Below are positions 14,374 to 21,618 of a DNA stretch of 23,567 nucleotides, piece after piece. A model generated the notes under the pieces. It was not told where the DNA came from, searched no databases, and worked only from the letters and a program-made list of their open reading frames with translations. The stretch is from assembly GCA_964618855.1 (NCBI GenBank), contig CAZUCD010000051.1, positions 1-23,567 on the forward strand, in the 5' to 3' direction. Both the position numbers and the translations under genes were made by a program. Numbering within the stretch: the stretch's first letter is position 1; the number at the start of each line of letters is the position of its first letter. This stretch comes from CAZUCD01 sp964618855 (GTDB lineage: Bacteria; Sumerlaeota; Sumerlaeia; SLMS01; JANRJK01).

Positions 14374-15591
14374 TCAGGGCTTCGCGGTGGAGGCCGGCGG
14401 CGGGCGCCGTTCCGCGGGTGCCGCGGCTGCGCCCTCATCCTTCATCGACTCGGCCATGAACTTCTGGAACGGGTCGGCGAAGATGTTGAACATCGCGAGG
14501 GCGAACATGACCACGAAGGCGAGCAGGATCCAGTTCAGCGTGCGCCGTTTGATGTCCTTGTACATCTCGTCGATCATCGGCTTGACGCGCTGGTTCAGTT
14601 CATTTGCGACGCCGGCCCGCGCCTCGGCGAGGACGAGCTGCGGAATCTTCGTCTCGCAGGCGGACGCCACGGCGCGCTCGGCGATCTCCGGCAGGCGCTC
14701 CTTGGCCACGAGCGGCACGATCTTCTGGGACTGCTGCTGGATGACGACGACGATGCCCTCGCCGATCTCCTGGGCCTTGTCGGTCGCGGCCTTGTCCACG
14801 CGCGACTGTATCTCGCGCGGAAGGGTGTTCTCGATGCTCTCGCGCAGGCGCTCGCGCACCATTCCCGGCAGCATCGTGTCCACCGCGCGCTTCACGGTCT
14901 TCTCGGTCGACTGGACGAGGATCTGCTCCATCGCCTCGGTGACCTTGCGCTCGGCGAGCTTCTCGATCATCGACCGCGCGACTTCCTGCACGGTGAGCTT
15001 GACGAGCTGCTGCTCCTTCTCCGCGGCGAGGGCGGTGACGCGAGCGTCCACCTCGCGCTTGGCGCGCTGGTCGATGATCGACACGATGGACTGGATCGCG
15101 CGCTCGACGATGATCTGGATCTTGCGCTCGACCGCCTGCTGGATCTTGTGCTCCGCGAGCTCCTGCATGTGGCGCTCGGCGGAATCCTCGAGGTACTGGT
15201 CGGAGAGCGACTTCAGCTTCTGCTCGGCGATGGACTCGTGCGCCTTGGTGACGATCTGCGCGGGGGTGAACGGCTTGGCCAGCCACCCCTGCGCGCCCGC
15301 CATGCGCTGGTTCTGCCGCGACTCGACGCTCTCCTCCGGCACGAGGAGCAGGATGGGGATCTTGTGCGTCTCGGAGTCGGTCTTGATGAACCGCGTCGTC
15401 TCCAGCCCGTCGATGCCGTCGAGGGCGGCGTCGATGATGACGAGGTCGAACGTCTCGATGTCGGGGTGGCTGAGCGCGGCGAGCCCGTTGCTGGCCAGCG
15501 TCACGCGGTAGCCGTGCTCCTCGAGGGCGCACTTGGCCATGTCCTGGACCGCCGCGCTTTCGTCGATGAGGAGAACTCTCTCGCCTGCCAT
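14374..15591 (-). CDS. Receiver domain on a long helical stalk with C-terminal membrane anchor
   Basis: This 405-residue protein starts with a CheY-like receiver domain (~1-120): acidic pair Asp10/Glu11, phospho-acceptor Asp54 in LVIIDAALDG, and Lys106 in WLAKPF. The Thr/Ser that normally couples phosphorylation to conformation is Val84. Residues ~125-345 are almost entirely charged amphipathic helix (HKIQQAVERKIQIIVERAIQ, EKLAERKVTEAMEQILVQ, ERLPEIAERAVAS), predicted coiled coil or helical rod. A single TM segment spans ~351-375 (NWILLAFVVMFALAMFNIF), then 30 mostly Ala/Pro residues. There is no DNA-binding or enzymatic output domain. I infer a phosphorylation-dependent tether or spacer standing on the inner membrane. 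It sits 38 nt after the DUF4388 gene and is probably cotranscribed with it. GGAG lies 11 nt upstream of the ATG. Confidence 0.85.
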   Translation of the reverse strand: MAGERVLLIDESAAVQDMAKCALEEHGYRVTLASNGLAALSHPDIETFDLVIIDAALDGIDGLETTRFIKTDSETHKIPILLLVPEESVESRQNQRMAGAQGWLAKPFTPAQIVTKAHESIAEQKLKSLSDQYLEDSAERHMQELAEHKIQQAVERKIQIIVERAIQSIVSIIDQRAKREVDARVTALAAEKEQQLVKLTVQEVARSMIEKLAERKVTEAMEQILVQSTEKTVKRAVDTMLPGMVRERLRESIENTLPREIQSRVDKAATDKAQEIGEGIVVVIQQQSQKIVPLVAKERLPEIAERAVASACETKIPQLVLAEARAGVANELNQRVKPMIDEMYKDIKRRTLNWILLAFVVMFALAMFNIFADPFQKFMAESMKDEGAAAAPAERRPPPASTAKP

Positions 15592-15629
15592 CTCGTTGCT
15601 CGCTCCGTTCGTGTCCGGGTTCTTGGGTT

Positions 15630-16958
15630 TCAGGCCGACAGCTTGAGCACGTTCTGGACGCGCTCCTCAAGGTTGAAGCTCTCGCCGTAGCGGAGCCTCG
15701 CGCGCGGCGCCAGGTTGGAGAGCGACTCGCGGACGAGCTTGGTCGCCGCGCGCTCCCCAAGCCGCGACGCCACCATGCGGTACACCGCGTCCAGCAGGTG
15801 GAAGAGCCCCTCCATCGTGTCCTCGTAGCAGTCCTGGATCGCCGGCGAGAACTCGAACAGCGCGAAGTAGCTCTCCAGCTTGTCGGCGTTCAGGCGGTTG
15901 TTCTCCACCGTGATCAGGTCCGCGCGCGTGAACGTCATCACGAGGTCGCGCCACATGCGCGCAAGGAAGTTGCGTTCCTGCGTCCCTGATCGCGCCTCCT
16001 TCGTCTCCATGAACGCCTCGACGACCGAGTTGATGAACGCGGCCACCACGCCTGCCGGGGAGACGAACTCCGCCACCTCGCCGGAGCGTCCCGTCGTCGT
16101 GGACTTCACCGCCGCCGCGCCCCCCTTCAGGATGCTCGACAGCAGGCCCCCAACCCCGCCCGACTTGGTGTTCGGGACTTCCTCGACCCCGGCCTTGTTC
16201 CGCGTCGAGGAGGGCTCCTGCGACGGGTCGTATGGGATCTGGATCTTCGGCGGCGCCTTGGGAACCAGAATGCCCTTCTTCACGAATCCGTAGAGGATGT
16301 TGAAGACCTCGAAGCGCCCCATGGCCGAGCGGTTGATGAGGGCTCGGATCGTGAACCGCCCGTTGACCGCCGCAAGGACGCGCCACTCCGCGGGGGAGAG
16401 CTTCAACTCTCGCTTGAACGAGTCGTCCAGCGTCTTCGGCGTCAGGATCACCATGTCGTCCGGAAGCGTCTTCTGGATCTTCTTCCACTCGTCCTGGCGG
16501 CGGGTGCCCTCGAGGATCAGCGGCTCGATGTCGATCTCCACGATCGAGTCCCCGAGCTTGTTTGCCTCGGCCGCCTCGAACTTGAAGTCGCCGTCCTCCC
16601 ACGCGAAGAGGTTCCAGATCTCCTCCTCGAGCTGGAGGCGGAGCACCTCCCTGATGGTCTGTTCCTTGACGATGTCGCGCTCGACGAGGATCTGCCCGAC
16701 GCGCTTGTCGGACTCGACGGTGCGCTGGAGGGCTAGGACCTCGGAGAGGGTGCTGCGGCGGAGGATGCCGCGCTGGACAAGGAGTTCCCCGAGGCGGCGC
16801 TGGCGCTCGAGCGAGGAGGAATTGACGATCTTGCCGTTGCGGACGAAGAGCGTGATCTCCGTGCCGCCGCGCGAAAGGGTCAGAATGCCGGACCCCTTCC
16901 CCATGCTGAGGAACTGCAGGATTTCCGGAAGCTGGATCTGAGTGAGACTGCCCTGCAT
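15630..16958 (-). CDS. DUF4388 protein with tandem MshEN-like motifs
   Basis: This 442-residue cytoplasmic protein begins with a DUF4388 (PatA N-terminal-like) segment (MQGSLTQIQLPEILQFLSMG, GGTEITLFVRNGKIVNSSS). Residues 55-78 and 86-109 are two 24-residue motifs beginning RLGELLVQRGIL and RVGQILVERDIV and ending in Leu-x-x-Gln, the signature of MshEN c-di-GMP-binding units. A segment up to ~240 (LSPAEWRVLAAVNGRFTIRA) resembles a winged-helix-like DUF4388 tail. The middle (~245-290) is a flexible linker. The C-terminal ~150 residues are helical and unassigned. DUF4388 proteins commonly occur beside Roadblock and MglA genes in Deltaproteobacteria and related groups. It lies 46 nt after a Roadblock gene and 38 nt before the receiver gene. 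AGAGG is 9 nt upstream of the ATG. Confidence 0.82.
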   Translation of the reverse strand: MQGSLTQIQLPEILQFLSMGKGSGILTLSRGGTEITLFVRNGKIVNSSSLERQRRLGELLVQRGILRRSTLSEVLALQRTVESDKRVGQILVERDIVKEQTIREVLRLQLEEEIWNLFAWEDGDFKFEAAEANKLGDSIVEIDIEPLILEGTRRQDEWKKIQKTLPDDMVILTPKTLDDSFKRELKLSPAEWRVLAAVNGRFTIRALINRSAMGRFEVFNILYGFVKKGILVPKAPPKIQIPYDPSQEPSSTRNKAGVEEVPNTKSGGVGGLLSSILKGGAAAVKSTTTGRSGEVAEFVSPAGVVAAFINSVVEAFMETKEARSGTQERNFLARMWRDLVMTFTRADLITVENNRLNADKLESYFALFEFSPAIQDCYEDTMEGLFHLLDAVYRMVASRLGERAATKLVRESLSNLAPRARLRYGESFNLEERVQNVLKLSA

Positions 16959-17004
16959 GGCCTGGCCTCTTGGGAATGGGCGCCAAGGTGGGCGCGCGCG
17001 CTAC

Positions 17005-17487
17005 TCAGTCCTTGAAAAGGTCGTCGAGCCTGTCCTCGACGTCCCGCTCGATCTCGACCTTGCGGTCCGAGGGGATGCGCTTCTTGCGCGCCACCGCGAG
17101 CGTCTCGTTCAGGGACTTCGCGCACTCCTTCGAGTACAGGCGCACCATGCCGATCGTCGTGCGGTCGTCGAACACCACCGTCAGGATCGTGTCGTCGTCC
17201 ACAAGCACGTTGTGGATGTGCTCCTTCTCCCCCTGGTGGAAGAGGACAGAGAAGTCGGCCTCGCCGACGAGCTTCGCCATGGCGCGCGTGGAGGAGAACG
17301 AGCCCGCGATGAGGGCCGCGAGCGCGTCGGTGTCCACGTTCTGCGTGAACCCCTTCTTGGCGAGGCACTTGCCGTCCACGTCGACCAGGATCGCGCACTT
17401 GGCCTCGGACTGCTTCAGCATCTGCAGCAGCGCGCGGTGGATCTGCGTGATGTCGGTCTTGGTAAGGATGAGCGGTGAATTGGCCAT
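17005..17487 (-). CDS. Roadblock/LC7-domain protein with C-terminal extension
   Basis: This 160-residue protein has a Roadblock/LC7 core at about 12-125 (ITQIHRALLQMLKQSEAKC, ILVDVDGKCLAKKG, LAALIAGSFSSTRAMAKLVG, IHNVLVDDDTILTVVFDDR, IGMVRLYSKE). A charged helical tail of ~35 residues follows. Roadblock proteins form dimers that bind small GTPases; MglB-type members act as GAP or GEF for MglA. It sits 49 nt downstream of the MglA-like gene, so MglA is an obvious candidate partner. ATG 17487 is chosen because the domain begins a few residues later; a longer open frame upstream runs antisense-like through the end of the MglA gene and has no family match. The ribosome site is AAGGGA-like. Confidence 0.88.
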   Translation of the reverse strand: MANSPLILTKTDITQIHRALLQMLKQSEAKCAILVDVDGKCLAKKGFTQNVDTDALAALIAGSFSSTRAMAKLVGEADFSVLFHQGEKEHIHNVLVDDDTILTVVFDDRTTIGMVRLYSKECAKSLNETLAVARKKRIPSDRKVEIERDVEDRLDDLFKD

Positions 17488-17536
17488 CGGAGCGGGTCCC
17501 TTCCTCGGGAGCGTAGCTTGGTTGGAGTGGCTTCGA

Positions 17537-18778
17537 TCAGTCGAGCGGAGCTTTGCCTTCGGGGCTGAGCTGGACCTCGCCACCGGAGCCCAGGTAGCCG
17601 ATGAAGAGCTGCTTCTGGGGCGCCTCAATCACCGTCACCTTGAGCTGCGGGGGGGCGTCCTGGCCGGAAATGACCGTGAACTTGTAGGCGACCGTCTCGG
17701 CGCCCTCGTGCGTCTTCGGGTCCGAGCCCGAGTACTTGAGCTTCGTCGCGATCGTGCGCTTGAAGATGCCGAGGAACGAGACGAGGCCGTTGAGCTGGTA
17801 CTCGTCGCGCGCGCCGCCGGCCAGGTTTGCAAGCGTCAGGTTCGCCTCACCGGTCTTCATCCCGCGCCAGCGCGCATCGCACGCCTGCGACAGGTTCAGC
17901 GTCGGGGCATCCCCGCCGGGCAGGTCCGCCTTTGGGGAGGGCGCGGGCTTCTTGTCGTCCTTGACCTTCGGGGCCTCGGCCGGCTTGGCGGCGGGCTTGC
18001 CCCCGCCGACGGCCGCCTTGCCCGCGGGCTTGGCCCCCGGGTGCTTTGACTCGTCCTCGTCGTGCTCCAGCGCGCCGTATTCGTCGTCTTCCTTGGCGCC
18101 GGTAGCGGCGGGGGCCGCTGCCGCTGCCGCCGCGGGCTTCGGTGCCGCCTTCGGAAGCGAGGATTCGCCGCCGCTCTCGCGGTTCAGCTTCTTGATCACG
18201 AGCGTCGAGATGCCCTTGAGCGTCTCCTTCACGCCGGTGCCCTTGAACGCGACCGCCTCGAAGTACGGCGCCTTGCCGAAGTTCACCGTCCGCTCGAGCT
18301 CCTCAAGCGTCGCGACGTCCGGGAGGTCGCGCTTGTTGTACTGGATCACCCAGGGGATGCCGTCCGCGTCGTCGTCACCGTTCTGCAGGTGGTAGCCGTA
18401 GTCGGCGAGGTTCTGCTTCAGGTTCTCGAGCGAGTCCACGTTCTCCTGAACGCGGTCCTTGCTGGAGTCCACGACGAAGCAGATGCCGTCAACGCCGCGC
18501 AGCACGAGCTTTCGCGTCGCGTTGTAGTAGACTTGGCCGGGGACCGTGTAGAGCTGGAACTTCGTCTTGAAGCCCTTCACCTCGCCGAGGTCGAGGGGGA
18601 GGAAGTCGAAGAAGAGCGTTCGGTCCTGCTCCGTGGCGAGGGACACGAGTTCGCCGCGGAACTTGTTCGGGACCGTCTTGTGGATGTGCTCCAGGTTGGT
18701 CGTCTTGCCGCAGAGGCCGCAGCCGTAGTAGACGATCTTGCAGGAGAGTTCCTTGAAGGCGTAATTGAGTGTTGCCAT
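17537..18778 (-). CDS. mglA: MglA-family small GTPase with long C-terminal extension
   Basis: This 413-residue protein has a complete MglA G domain at ~1-200. It shows the P-loop GCGLCGKT (19-26), LATEQDRTLFFDFLPLD with Arg53, TVPGQVYYNATRKLVLRGVD with Gln82, and NKRD (148-151) for guanine. Arg53 and Gln82 correspond to the intrinsic arginine finger and catalytic Gln known from Thermus MglA. MglA sets cell polarity in Myxococcus and localises in its GTP form to the leading pole. Unlike the ~195-residue family standard, a ~100-residue Ala/Pro/Lys and acidic linker (200-300) leads to a C-terminal domain of ~110 residues (LSQACDARWRGMKTGEANLT, ARDEYQLNGLVSFLGIF, PQKQLFIGYL) that I do not recognise. 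Roadblock genes flank it on both sides (49 nt each), as expected for GTPase regulators. Confidence 0.9.
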   Translation of the reverse strand: MATLNYAFKELSCKIVYYGCGLCGKTTNLEHIHKTVPNKFRGELVSLATEQDRTLFFDFLPLDLGEVKGFKTKFQLYTVPGQVYYNATRKLVLRGVDGICFVVDSSKDRVQENVDSLENLKQNLADYGYHLQNGDDDADGIPWVIQYNKRDLPDVATLEELERTVNFGKAPYFEAVAFKGTGVKETLKGISTLVIKKLNRESGGESSLPKAAPKPAAAAAAAPAATGAKEDDEYGALEHDEDESKHPGAKPAGKAAVGGGKPAAKPAEAPKVKDDKKPAPSPKADLPGGDAPTLNLSQACDARWRGMKTGEANLTLANLAGGARDEYQLNGLVSFLGIFKRTIATKLKYSGSDPKTHEGAETVAYKFTVISGQDAPPQLKVTVIEAPQKQLFIGYLGSGGEVQLSPEGKAPLD

Positions 18779-18827
18779 GCGGGCGGAAGGTCCTTGGCGC
18801 GGGAGTGTATGCGGTCCGGGGGGCGGT

Positions 18828-19184
18828 TCAGCGCGCCCCGAGTCCGAGGGTCGAGTTCATCTTTTCCGCGGCGGCGCGCATTTCCACGCGCACGAGGCCG
18901 AGGTTGGTGTCCGCGTCCGCGATGCAGACGAGGAATCCCGCGCGGGTCGAGTGGAAGAACATCTTGTTCGTGTCCGTCTCGACCACGAACGAGACCAGCT
19001 CGCCCTGCTCCATCTTCTTCACGGCCTTTTCCGTCGAGTTGATGATCGAGGAGGTCAGCGCCCCCATCATCTCGTCGTTCAGTTCGGTCGCAAAGTCGCT
19101 CGCGACGATGATCCCATCGGGGGCCACCACGAATGTCCCGATGATTCCGGGGGTCTTGTTCAGCTCGGCGAGTATGCGTTCCAT
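18828..19184 (-). CDS. Roadblock/LC7 protein, MglB-like GTPase regulator
   Basis: This 118-residue single-domain Roadblock/LC7 protein (MERILAELNKTPGIIGTFVV, PDGIIVASDFATELNDEMMG, SFVVETDTNKMFFHSTRAGF, NLGLVRVEMR) has the length and start of MglB and related regulators. MglB dimers bind MglA and stimulate GTP hydrolysis or exchange. It sits directly upstream of the MglA-like gene (49-nt gap), the classical mglBA order. GGAG lies 9 nt upstream of the ATG. The window encodes up to four Roadblock-like domains, so the cognate one cannot be proven, but position and size make this the best MglB candidate. Confidence 0.88.
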   Translation of the reverse strand: MERILAELNKTPGIIGTFVVAPDGIIVASDFATELNDEMMGALTSSIINSTEKAVKKMEQGELVSFVVETDTNKMFFHSTRAGFLVCIADADTNLGLVRVEMRAAAEKMNSTLGLGAR

Positions 19185-19240
19185 TCAAGGACTCTCCGCT
19201 CGGTTTCGTCAGCCTTGGACCGCGGTTTCCTGTCCTGCCC

Positions 19241-20176
19241 TTACGTCGTTATCAGCGGGTTGCGCTCCTGCGAGAGCCCCGTTGCCAGCGGCAGCGCGGG
19301 GTACTTCCACTGGAGAAACTCCCGCGAAGTCTTCGAGATGAACCCGACCTTGCCGAGGATTTCCTCCGTCGGCGTCCGGGTGCTGAACAGCATCAGCAGG
19401 CCGAAGTTCAGGTTCAGCGGGGTCATGAACAGCAGGTGATCCTTCGATTCAACCATCACGCGACGCACCCGGGTCAACCCGGACGAGTCCATCAGGCCCC
19501 CAAATTGATCCATCAGGGAGAGTGTGCGCGCCACGACCGTGTCCAGTTCGATGCGCATCGGCAGGTCCCGCCAGACGACCAGGCCCTCGCTGCTGAAGAT
19601 CACGAAGCCCTCGAGGCCCTGCGTCTTGCGCAGCACGCCCGCGAGTTCCTCGTAGCTGTACACCTGGACGAACCCCCCCGACGCGGAGGTCTGCGGCTGC
19701 ATCGCCACGGAATCGCGCGAGGCCGACCTGCCGCCGCCGCGCTCCTCCGCCGCGAGCCGCGCCGTCATCTCCGGCGCCACCGCCTCCGGCAGGAACTTCG
19801 CCATGATGTGCGTTCCCATCATGATCAGCACGATGATCTGCACCAGCACGGGGACGGGATTGCCAACCCACATCGCGACGACGCCCGCGCTCTCGGAGCC
19901 GCCCTTGGCCGCCGCGAGGATCGCGGCCATCAGGCAGCCCGCAAACCGCAGCGCCAGGAACACCAGCGCCACCAGCGCCGAGGAGGCGATGGTCGCCTTC
20001 GGGCTCGAAAAAATCGTCAGCACAAAGTATATCGCCAGTTCCGCCAGCAGGATGAAGATCAGAACCCCCTCCGGGTTCTCCAGAGACGGGAAGACGTTCA
20101 TGAATCCGAGCGGGATCGTGACGAGCGAGACGATCAGGCCGACCGCCAGCGCCCAGATGCGCGGGATCGAGATCAT
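19241..20176 (-). CDS. Polytopic membrane protein with C-terminal Roadblock-like domain
   Basis: This 311-residue protein has four hydrophobic helices in the first ~130 residues (7-29 WALAVGLIVSLVTIPLGFM, 37-56, 61-90, 98-128 VLVQIIVLIMMGTHIM). An ~35-residue flexible linker follows, then a soluble cytoplasmic domain at ~170-290. That domain (YSYEELAGVLRKTQGLEGFV, IFSSEGLVVWRD, RVRRVMVESKDHLLFMTPLN, FGLLMLFSTRTPTEEILGKV) follows the Roadblock/LC7 pattern of helix, two strands, helix, three strands. If right, it is a Roadblock protein fixed in the inner membrane, able to recruit or regulate MglA there. Its start overlaps the stop of the TPR gene (ATGA), so the two are translationally coupled. 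The Roadblock call is by eye and is weaker than for the two small proteins. Confidence 0.75.
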   Translation of the reverse strand: MISIPRIWALAVGLIVSLVTIPLGFMNVFPSLENPEGVLIFILLAELAIYFVLTIFSSPKATIASSALVALVFLALRFAGCLMAAILAAAKGGSESAGVVAMWVGNPVPVLVQIIVLIMMGTHIMAKFLPEAVAPEMTARLAAEERGGGRSASRDSVAMQPQTSASGGFVQVYSYEELAGVLRKTQGLEGFVIFSSEGLVVWRDLPMRIELDTVVARTLSLMDQFGGLMDSSGLTRVRRVMVESKDHLLFMTPLNLNFGLLMLFSTRTPTEEILGKVGFISKTSREFLQWKYPALPLATGLSQERNPLITT

Positions 20177-21027
20177 AGTTTGGCGACCCTTTCCAGCGAT
20201 GCGTTCGAGTACTGTGTGCCGTCATCGCGGAAAATCTGTTTCAGGAACAACTGAAATCGATGGATTACCTTGCCCAGCGACTGCCCGGGATCCACCGCGA
20301 GGCAGACCACAAGCCGTTGCCTTTGCGCGATCAGGAGCATCCGCCGCTCCGTCTCGATGATGCCAGTATTGAGCTTGCCCGTATCCAGTTCGAGGCACGC
20401 CATCCCCACCTCCTGGCAGAACACGAGGGAGGCCTCCGCGTTCTCCACCGCCCCAATCACGGCGGGTTCGCCGGCATCGAGCGGAATCACCGCCGCCGCG
20501 TGCACCGCCGCGACCGGCGAAACGTTGGCCACCAGCCGCTCGGCTATCTCACGCGTCGAAAGATACGCTGCACCCGGCGCGCGCTCCCGGACGGGGCCCG
20601 CGACCGCATCCTTTTTCGTGCGAAGCGTCCGGAACTCCGAGTTCAGGAACTGCACCCCGGCGTCCATGGGGTTGCGCCGGTTCAAGTCCGCCAGCAGCAC
20701 CTCCGCATCCTCGTGCCGGTGCAGCTTGATCAGGCAGCGCGCCTTCTCGGTCAGCAGCCCCATGGAGTCCGGGGCTTCCCGCAGCGCCTTCTCGATCTCG
20801 TTGTAGGCGTCCTGGTACCGCCCGAGGTCCCCGAGCAGGCGGCAGTAAAGTGTCCTGCCCGCCACGGAGTTCCTGTCCCCGCGCAGCCCCGCCGAACAGA
20901 CCTCCAACGCACGGGCATACCGCTTGGTGCGCCGCAGCGCCTGACAAAGCGGGATGTACGCCAAGGGATTGCGGCCGGACTTGAAGTCGGCCTCGAGCCG
21001 GGCGATGTCGGATGGCGTTATGGCCAT
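20173..21027 (-). CDS. TPR protein with C-terminal Roadblock-like domain
   Basis: This 284-residue cytoplasmic protein is the first gene of the signalling cluster. Residues ~5-130 are TPR-like helix pairs (NPLAYIPLCQALRRTKRYAR, LYCRLLGDLGRYQDAYNEIE, LTEKARCLIKLHRHEDAEVL). The C-terminal part from ~175 (VHAAAVIPLDAGEPAVIGAV, LDTGKLNTGIIETERRMLLI, RLVVCLAVDPGQSLGKVIHR) has the strand-helix order of a Roadblock/LC7 domain, as in other Roadblock fusions. ATG 21027 is chosen because the TPRs start just after it; upstream codons in the same frame run through non-coding hairpins. No strong ribosome site is seen. Its TGA overlaps the next start as ATGA. The TPRs could dock to a partner and present the Roadblock domain to the GTPase. 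Confidence 0.72.
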   Translation of the reverse strand: MAITPSDIARLEADFKSGRNPLAYIPLCQALRRTKRYARALEVCSAGLRGDRNSVAGRTLYCRLLGDLGRYQDAYNEIEKALREAPDSMGLLTEKARCLIKLHRHEDAEVLLADLNRRNPMDAGVQFLNSEFRTLRTKKDAVAGPVRERAPGAAYLSTREIAERLVANVSPVAAVHAAAVIPLDAGEPAVIGAVENAEASLVFCQEVGMACLELDTGKLNTGIIETERRMLLIAQRQRLVVCLAVDPGQSLGKVIHRFQLFLKQIFRDDGTQYSNASLERVAKL

Positions 21028-21109
21028 AGGGTTCTGTCTGGGCGCGCCTGACTTGTCTCGTGATGCAGCCGCGCTGGTGCCCCCCATCCCCCATCGGGGG
21101 ACGACCCCG

Positions 21110-21156
21110 GCGTTGCGGGACGTGGGGAACAGGAACCGGCAGTTCCCCTGCAACGC
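21110..21156 (-). promoter_or_regulatory. Two-part stem-loop in the leader of the signalling cluster
   Basis: An outer stem GCGTTGC (21110-21116) / GCAACGC (21150-21156) and an inner stem GGGGAAC (21124-21130) / GTTCCCC (21142-21148) give 14 perfect pairs, separated by a one-sided 7-nt bulge and closed by an 11-nt loop. It lies 83 nt upstream of the first gene of the cluster. There is no U-run, so it is not a standard terminator. It could be a regulatory leader structure or a dispersed repeat. Confidence 0.5.
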
Positions 21157-21285
21157 CAGTCTGGGCAACAGTCCTTCCAACTAGACGGAGCCGCCCACGG
21201 GAACGCAAGTGAGACTTCAAGGGGGGCGCGCAAGCCGCGGCCCGTACGCTCCGTGTCCCAGCACCGCGGACCTCGCGGAAGCCCC

Positions 21286-21348
21286 GGATGGCCAACGCCA
21301 TCCGCCCGCTTCGGCAGGCTCTTCCTCGCACCAGGCTTGAGCCTGGTG
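21286..21348. repeat. Pair of small perfect inverted repeats
   Basis: GGATGGC/GCCATCC (21286-21292 and 21297-21303, CAAC loop) and CACCAGGC/GCCTGGTG (21329-21336 and 21341-21348, TTGA loop) follow each other. The second resembles the short 'AGGCTNNAGCCT' palindromes dispersed between genes in many GC-rich genomes; a half-like ACAGGCTTCAGCC is found ~45 nt further on. Copy number elsewhere is unknown. Confidence 0.45.
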
Positions 21349-21618
21349 GACAAGGGCACCAACCCCGATCAGCTCTCTTTCCCACAGGCTTCAGCCGTCA
21401 CGGAATGACAGTCCAGTCAGGCCATCGGCTCCCCGACGGTGGTCCGACCCCGAACTACAGGGGGGGGTAGAGGCCGGGCGATCCTCTCGCGGCATCCTCT
21501 GCTGCCGACCCCGACTCTCAAGCGCTATCCGGCGTCCCGAGACCATCGGGTTCACAAGAAACGGAGTCGTCCCGCCACGAGTTCGACGGACACGCAAAAA
21601 CTCCTAGCCCCCCGGACC

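Larger units (their letters stand above)
21028..21618. other. Divergent intergenic region rich in hairpins, no gene
   Basis: About 590 bp separate the minus-strand signalling cluster from carD. I see no credible gene and no tRNA or known RNA signature. It holds several inverted repeats: CCCCC/GGGGG at 21088-21100, a two-part stem at 21110-21156, GGATGGC/GCCATCC at 21286-21303 and CACCAGGC/GCCTGGTG at 21329-21348. The leader and promoter of the cluster must lie here, but no clear -35/-10 pair was found. Confidence 0.6.

Noticed and set aside
13697..15511. 604-residue plus-strand frame opposite pgeF and the receiver gene
   Set aside because: Ser/Arg-rich antisense shadow; the minus strand carries clear PgeF and receiver-domain motifs over the same bases.
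21110..21156. Rho-independent terminator upstream of the cluster
   Set aside because: No U-run on either strand after the stem, and the helix carries a large one-sided bulge.
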